Position numbers and translations under genes: made by a program | Part shown: positions 30,110-34,236 of the stretch, in pieces | How the letters are laid out: every line of letters starts with the position of its first letter | How positions within the stretch are numbered: the stretch's first letter is position 1 | Assembly (NCBI GenBank): GCA_021732175.1 | Contig: JAKFVP010000640.1 | Span: 1 to 34,236 of the forward strand | Direction of reading: 5' to 3' | From: Bradyrhizobium sp. | Lineage (GTDB): Bacteria; Pseudomonadota; Alphaproteobacteria; Rhizobiales; Xanthobacteraceae | Length of the DNA: 34,236 nt | The notes under the pieces: model-generated | What the model saw: only the letters and a program-made list of their open reading frames with translations | Databases searched by the model: none | What the model was told of the DNA's origin: nothing

Positions 30110-32236
30110 TCACGGCGCATTTTCAATGGCTTGCAGCAGCCGGTCGCGATTGATCGGCAGGTCACGGACGCGCGCACCCAAGGCGTCAAAGACAGCATTG
30201 GCAATGGCCGCAGTGACCGGCCCCAACGCCGCTTCTCCGGCCCCCAGCGGCTCCATCTCCGGGCGGGACAGCAAGATGACCTCGACTTCCGGCACTTCGC
30301 TGAAGCGAAGAATGGGATAGTCGGACCAACCCGCGCTGACGATGTGCTTCCGGTCGAACCGGACGCGCTCCTTCAGGGCCCAGCTCGTGGCCTGGATCGC
30401 GCCCCCCTCGAGCTGGTTGATCGCGCCGTCCGGATTGATGATCTCGCCGACGTCAGCGGCCAGCGTCAGCCTCCGAACCCGGACCTCATCGGTGGCTTCG
30501 ATTTCTGCCACTGCGGCGCAATAGGCGCCCAAATTCTTGTAACGGGCAAAGCCCAACCCGTGACCGATCCCGGCCTGCTTTTTCGGCTTCCAATTGGCGC
30601 GCTGCGTGACCGTTTCGATCACCGCCCTTGCGCGTGCATCTGGCAGATGACGCAGGCGAAATTCGGCAGGATCCTCGCCGCGCTCGCTGGCGATCTCGTC
30701 GAGCATGGATTCAATCGCGAACACATTGCATTGCCCGCCGAGCGAGCGCAGCGCCGAAGTGCGGATCGGCATGGTCAGAAGCCGATAGTATTCGACTTGC
30801 CAGGATGGGAAATCGTACAGCGGGATGGCATTGCGATCGGCGCCGCCATACGGTTGCTGCTGGTTCGCAGCAACGAGGCGCGGGAACGGGTTCTTGAGTT
30901 CTGTGGCGGCCAGCAGTTTCGGTGGCTCTTTTCCGTTCGGCCGCGATGTGTGGCCATTGCCCCAGATCGAATGTCGCCAGCCGACGATCTCGCCGTTGAT
31001 ATCGAGATTGGCCGCGATCTCGACCGCCATCGCAGCCCCGAATGGCGCGTGCGTCATCTCGTCGGCGCGCGACCACTGCACGCGCACCGGCCGGCCTTCG
31101 GCAGCTCTCGCCAGCAGAACGGCGTCAAGCGCGACATCATCGGCGCCATTGTGCCCGTAGCAGCCGGCGCCCTCCATGTGCTGGACGGTGATGTTCTCGA
31201 CCGGCAGCCCCAGGACACGGGCAAGATCAATACGTTGCACGTAGATCGCCTGGCTGTGGGTCCAGACATGGATCCGATCGGCGTCCCATCGTGCCACCGC
31301 GCAGGAAGGCGCGATCGAGGCATGCGCGATATAGGGGCGAGAATACTGCCGCGTGATCGTTCGTGCGATCGTGGGTGAAGATGTCGCGTTGCGCGTGTCG
31401 ATGACTGTCCTCTCCGCTGGCTCTTTTCTCAGGAACGACGTCAGATCGTTTTCATCGGGTAGCGTTTCGCCCACGGACCAGGTCGCACCCTTGCGTAGCG
31501 CGTTCAGCGCGACTTCGGCGTCGTGCTCGGTCTCGAAGACGACGCCGGCGAAGCTTCCGTCGCGCACGATGGCGACGAGGCCTGCGACCGCGCGGGCCGC
31601 ATCTTCATTCAAATCAACCAGCTTCGCGCCGGTAATTTCAGCCCGCAGCACGCGACCGTGCAGTGTCCCGGGTGAGTTGTGATCCTGGATAAAGCGCGGC
31701 TGCGCAAACACCTTGTCCGGAATATCGACCCGCTGCACTGAAGTGCCGGTTATTCCGCGCTGCCCCACCGGTTTCGGATAGGCTTCTGCAGTCGCATTGC
31801 GATCAAGCGGGACTTCATCGGTCAGTTCCCAATAACTGGTGCTGACATTGCTTGGTCCTTTGATCGTACCGTCCTCGATCTTGAGTACAGCAATATCAGC
31901 GCCGAGCCGATCGGCTGCTTTCTCGAGAAAGAGGTGTCGAACCTCGGCGCAGACATGACGAAGCGCGCGGCCGGACTGCCGGATCGAAAGGCTGCCCGAT
32001 GTCACGCCTTCGTCCGGGCTCGATGCCGTGGAGGCGCGCCGCATCCTGATGCGGGAAAGATCGACGTCGAGTTCGTCGGCCGCGATCTGCGCCAGCGCGG
32101 TGACAATGCCCTGGCCGATCTCGACCTTGCCGGGCGACACGATCACGTGCCCGTCGGTTGAAAATTCCAGCCATGACGAGAGCCGGGGATTGGCCGCAAC
32201 GCTGACCGGCAGTTTTGGCGGGGAGGGCGTATTCAT
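30110..32236 (-). CDS. Molybdopterin-binding subunit of xanthine-dehydrogenase-family hydroxylase
   Basis: A 708-residue large subunit of the IorB/NicB type. It binds the Mo-pterin cofactor and hydroxylates N-heterocycles or aldehydes. Recognisable parts: VSPGKVEIGQGIVTALAQIAADEL near residues 33-56, the aldehyde-oxidase a/b hammerhead-like domain around 165-260, QAIYVQRIDLARVLGLP with HMEGAGCYGHNGADDVALDAV, the cofactor segment, and the C-terminal EPLGAGEAALGPVTAAIANAV with the catalytic Glu668. No Tat signal is seen, so it would act in the cytoplasm unless carried by a partner. It overlaps the 2Fe-2S subunit gene by four bases (ATGA). Several sites differ from the classical three-subunit enzymes, as is normal for two-subunit forms. 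Substrate unknown. Confidence 0.86.
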   Translation of the reverse strand: MNTPSPPKLPVSVAANPRLSSWLEFSTDGHVIVSPGKVEIGQGIVTALAQIAADELDVDLSRIRMRRASTASSPDEGVTSGSLSIRQSGRALRHVCAEVRHLFLEKAADRLGADIAVLKIEDGTIKGPSNVSTSYWELTDEVPLDRNATAEAYPKPVGQRGITGTSVQRVDIPDKVFAQPRFIQDHNSPGTLHGRVLRAEITGAKLVDLNEDAARAVAGLVAIVRDGSFAGVVFETEHDAEVALNALRKGATWSVGETLPDENDLTSFLRKEPAERTVIDTRNATSSPTIARTITRQYSRPYIAHASIAPSCAVARWDADRIHVWTHSQAIYVQRIDLARVLGLPVENITVQHMEGAGCYGHNGADDVALDAVLLARAAEGRPVRVQWSRADEMTHAPFGAAMAVEIAANLDINGEIVGWRHSIWGNGHTSRPNGKEPPKLLAATELKNPFPRLVAANQQQPYGGADRNAIPLYDFPSWQVEYYRLLTMPIRTSALRSLGGQCNVFAIESMLDEIASERGEDPAEFRLRHLPDARARAVIETVTQRANWKPKKQAGIGHGLGFARYKNLGAYCAAVAEIEATDEVRVRRLTLAADVGEIINPDGAINQLEGGAIQATSWALKERVRFDRKHIVSAGWSDYPILRFSEVPEVEVILLSRPEMEPLGAGEAALGPVTAAIANAVFDALGARVRDLPINRDRLLQAIENAP

Positions 32237-32703
32237 CCGGCGGCCATCTCATGCGCGGCGCGCAGCACGGCGCGCACGATGCGATTATGCGAGCCGCACC
32301 GGCAGAGATTGCGGTCGAGCGCTGCTTTCACCTGGTCGCTGGATGGCGACGGGTTTTGCCGCAGCAGCGCGGCGGCGCTCATCAGGATGCCGGAGATGCA
32401 GTAGCCGCATTGCATCGCCTGCTCGGCGATGAAGGCCCGCTGCAGTGGGTGAGGATGCTCGGCACTTCCCAATCCCTCGAGCGTCGTAACGTCCTTGTTC
32501 GCCACGGACCACAGCGGCGTATCGCAGGAACTCACCGCGCGATCACCGACGATGACGTTGCAGGCCCCGCATTCACCGGCACCGCAGCCGAAATGCGGAC
32601 TGGTCAGCCCGAGTTCGCCGCGGAGGATATCCAGCAGCGAGCGGTCGGGATCGGCGTCGACGGACATGTCGGCGCCGTTTAGCCGGAAGCGAATTTGCGG
32701 CAT
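32233..32703 (-). CDS. 2Fe-2S subunit of xanthine-dehydrogenase-family hydroxylase
   Basis: A 156-residue electron-transfer subunit with two 2Fe-2S clusters. The plant-ferredoxin-like cluster uses C40, C45, C48 and C60 (CGAGECGAC then C); the second uses C99, C102, C134 and C136 (CGYC and CRC). The fold order, ferredoxin domain then helical domain, is standard. It passes electrons from the Mo subunit to an acceptor; no FAD subunit is encoded nearby, as in IorAB/NicAB-type enzymes that use another acceptor such as cytochrome c. ATG 32703 begins the domain exactly (PQIRFRLNGA); the ribosome site is weak. It starts eight bases after the Bug receptor stop, so all three genes form one operon. Confidence 0.9.
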   Translation of the reverse strand: MPQIRFRLNGADMSVDADPDRSLLDILRGELGLTSPHFGCGAGECGACNVIVGDRAVSSCDTPLWSVANKDVTTLEGLGSAEHPHPLQRAFIAEQAMQCGYCISGILMSAAALLRQNPSPSSDQVKAALDRNLCRCGSHNRIVRAVLRAAHEMAAG

Positions 32704-32711
32704 GAGGAGAC

Positions 32712-33692
32712 CTATTGCGCCTTGTCGGGGAATTTCTTGACGACGTCGGCCCATTTGACGATGTCGCCGCGCAGGTACTTGTCGAACTCTTCCGGCGTCA
32801 TCGACATCCCCACGGCCCCTTGCGTGGTCCATTGCTTGACCACCTCCGGGCGCTTGATGGCCGCGTTCACGGCTGCGTTGAGCTTGTCGATGATCGGCTT
32901 GGGTGTGCCGGCCGGCGCCATCAGGCCGAGCCAGATCGTGGCCTCATAACTGGGAACGCCGGCTTCGCCCGCGGTCGGCACGTTCGCCAGAACGCTGGAG
33001 CGGCTCTTGCCGGTAGTGGCAAGTGCGCGCACCTGGTTTTCCGCGACATTGGGCGCCATCGCCGTGACAGCGTCGATCATCATCTGCACCTGGCCGCCGA
33101 TCACGCCGCTGCGCGCCTCGCCGCTGTTGCGATAGGGCACGTGCACGACATCGATTCCGGCCATGGCTTTGAACAGCTCACCGGCCATGTGATAGGGCGT
33201 GCCCTGGCCGGAGGAGGCGTAGTTCAGCTTGCCCGGCTGCGCCTTTGCCAGTGCAATGAATTCGGCAAGCGTCTTGGCTTGTACGTCGGGGTGCACGACG
33301 ATGACGAGATCCGACGAATTCACCGGTGCAATCGGCGCGAGGTCGCGCATCAATTCGTATTTGCGCTGGGCCGGCGTCAACAGCGATTCATTGGCCGTCT
33401 GGGTGTTCGACATCATCAGCAGCGTGTAGCCGTCCGGTGGCGATTTCGCCGCCTCGACCGTTCCGATCACGCCGCCGGCGCCGGTGCGGTTTTCCACCAC
33501 AAAGGGCTGGCCAAAGCTTTCCTGCAGGATGCTACCGATCTGGCGCGCCGTAACGTCGGCGGGCCCTCCGGCACCGAAGGGGACGACGATCCTGACCGGT
33601 CGGGAGGGATAATCCTGCGCCGATCCGGGCGTCGTGATCGGCGCCGCCAGCAGGACCGTGGCCAGTGCCAACGCAAACCTTTGGCCGGTCAT
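32712..33692 (-). CDS. Bug/TctC-family periplasmic solute-binding protein
   Basis: A 326-residue receptor with a signal peptide (1-25, cleavage near GSA-QD). DYPSRPVRIVVPFGAGGPADVTAR opens the mature protein; GAGGVIGTVEAAKSPPDGYTLL and NYASSGQGTPYHMAGELFKAMAGIDVVHVPYR are standard Bug segments. It is first in the operon with the two hydroxylase subunits, so its ligand may be the enzyme's substrate or inducer. No membrane TctA/TctB partners are present. The start has GGGGAGAG close upstream; a 12-base perfect palindrome lies 21 bases further out. It shares about 37-40 percent-looking similarity by eye with the other Bug receptor at 9595, mainly in these segments; no alignment was run. Confidence 0.89.
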   Translation of the reverse strand: MTGQRFALALATVLLAAPITTPGSAQDYPSRPVRIVVPFGAGGPADVTARQIGSILQESFGQPFVVENRTGAGGVIGTVEAAKSPPDGYTLLMMSNTQTANESLLTPAQRKYELMRDLAPIAPVNSSDLVIVVHPDVQAKTLAEFIALAKAQPGKLNYASSGQGTPYHMAGELFKAMAGIDVVHVPYRNSGEARSGVIGGQVQMMIDAVTAMAPNVAENQVRALATTGKSRSSVLANVPTAGEAGVPSYEATIWLGLMAPAGTPKPIIDKLNAAVNAAIKRPEVVKQWTTQGAVGMSMTPEEFDKYLRGDIVKWADVVKKFPDKAQ

Positions 33693-33713
33693 TCGTCTCT
33701 CCCCATCGTTGTT

Positions 33714-33725
33714 ATTGGCGCCAAT
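33714..33725. promoter_or_regulatory. Perfect 12-base palindrome, candidate operator
   Basis: ATTGGCGCCAAT is fully self-complementary and lies in the 142-base divergent gap, 21 bases upstream of the Bug receptor start. On the minus strand it would sit at or after the -10 region of any promoter serving that operon, a usual repressor position. No regulator gene is present in the window near it. Confidence 0.45.
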
Positions 33726-33834
33726 CTAGCTGCACTGCGAACGGGCTGTCGACGATAGACTAAGGGCCACGGCTCGGAATAAAGGATACGTTCAGGTGTG
33801 CGCAACTTCGCCTTTCATGAGCGGGGAACAAGGG

Positions 33835-34236
33835 ATGAAACGGACTTCGATTTCGCGCCGCGATGTGTTGAAGGGCGGTGCAGCATTGGCGGTGGGCACC
33901 GCTTTTTCCACCAAAGTCCTGGCAGCCGCCCCGCCGCCCGAGGCGGTCACACCGGCCCTCGTCGAGGCCGCCAAAAAGGAAGGTCAGGTGATGTACTACA
34001 CCTCGACCGACCTGCCGGTGGCCGAAAAACTGGCGAAGGCATTCGAGGCGAAATATCCGGGAATCGCGGTTCGGGTGGAACGTACCGGCGCCGAGCGTGT
34101 GTTCCAGCGCATCGGCCAGGAATATGCGAGCAATATCCACGCCGTCGACATCGTGAACTCCTCCGATGCCGCCCATTTCATCGTCTGGAAGCGCGACGGC
34201 ATCCTGGCGCCCTACGTTCCCGAGGACGTCGCCAGG
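33835..34236 (+). CDS. Tat-exported family 1 solute-binding protein (partial, 3' end outside window)
   Basis: The first 134 codons of a receptor that runs off the window. The N-terminus has a twin-arginine signal: SRRDVLKGG followed by a mild hydrophobic stretch and a cleavage region near VLA-AA. The mature part has PALVEAAKKEGQVMYYTST, then KAFEAKYPGIAVRVERTGAERVFQRIGQEY, the usual N-terminal pattern of family 1 iron/organic-solute receptors. Tat export suggests it folds before crossing the membrane, perhaps with a bound cofactor or ligand. Start ATG 33835 with AAGGG next to it and GGGG further upstream; ATG 33817 in frame is less likely. It is divergent from the Bug receptor operon. Confidence 0.8.
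   Translation, partial: MKRTSISRRDVLKGGAALAVGTAFSTKVLAAAPPPEAVTPALVEAAKKEGQVMYYTSTDLPVAEKLAKAFEAKYPGIAVRVERTGAERVFQRIGQEYASNIHAVDIVNSSDAAHFIVWKRDGILAPYVPEDVAR

Overview
The window looks like chromosomal DNA of a Bradyrhizobium- or Rhodopseudomonas-type alphaproteobacterium. It is GC-rich, has many periplasmic solute receptors, carries orphan Bug/TctC receptors, and packs its operons with ATGA and GTGA overlaps. No rRNA, tRNA, CRISPR array or insertion sequence was seen.

Positions 1-4766 are a decayed prophage. Small weak reading frames are followed by a canonical promoter that runs straight into a terminator (1546-1631), a 23-residue hydrophobic peptide, a terminase-small-like gene, a membrane protein, and a proline-rich frame broken by one stop. 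The terminase large-subunit start is cut just after its Walker A lysine and joined to a holin-like tail. A small coiled-coil/membrane protein, a GNAT acetyltransferase and a strong terminator close the region. The structural genes are missing.

Positions 4939-9489 form an ABC import operon (receptor, two permeases, ATPase) ending in a GpdQ-type metallophosphodiesterase. This suggests uptake and cleavage of a phosphodiester. An orphan Bug receptor (9595-10560) and a small cysteine-containing secreted protein on the minus strand follow.

Positions 11175-16203 hold a signalling block: a zinc-ribbon/class III cyclase/STAND ATPase/TPR protein, an unrecognised 140-residue protein and a strong terminator. 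Next come a Crp-family regulator with a conserved cAMP pocket, a perfect TGTGA-N6-TCACA site, and a small single-span membrane protein. Together they suggest a local cyclic-nucleotide circuit.

Positions 16213-22851 (minus strand) run as FAH-family hydrolase, cyclase-family (KynB-like) hydrolase, then a full branched-chain-type ABC transporter (receptor, LivH, LivM, LivG, LivF). Divergent from it, 22946-26913 encode an NMT1/SsuA-type receptor, a GntR/FCD regulator, an ATPase and two permeases. The two arms share a short AT-rich intergenic region with a dyad. Together they look like a regulated uptake and hydrolysis cluster for an unknown organic acid or ring-cleavage product.

Positions 26915-34236 hold a signal-less ModA-like binding protein (minus strand), a diverged acyl-CoA-ligase-like enzyme lacking the usual catalytic lysine, and a beta-barrel outer membrane protein with a recognisable promoter. 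They also hold a minus-strand operon of Bug receptor, 2Fe-2S subunit and molybdopterin subunit (a two-subunit hydroxylase). The window ends inside a Tat-exported family 1 solute receptor.
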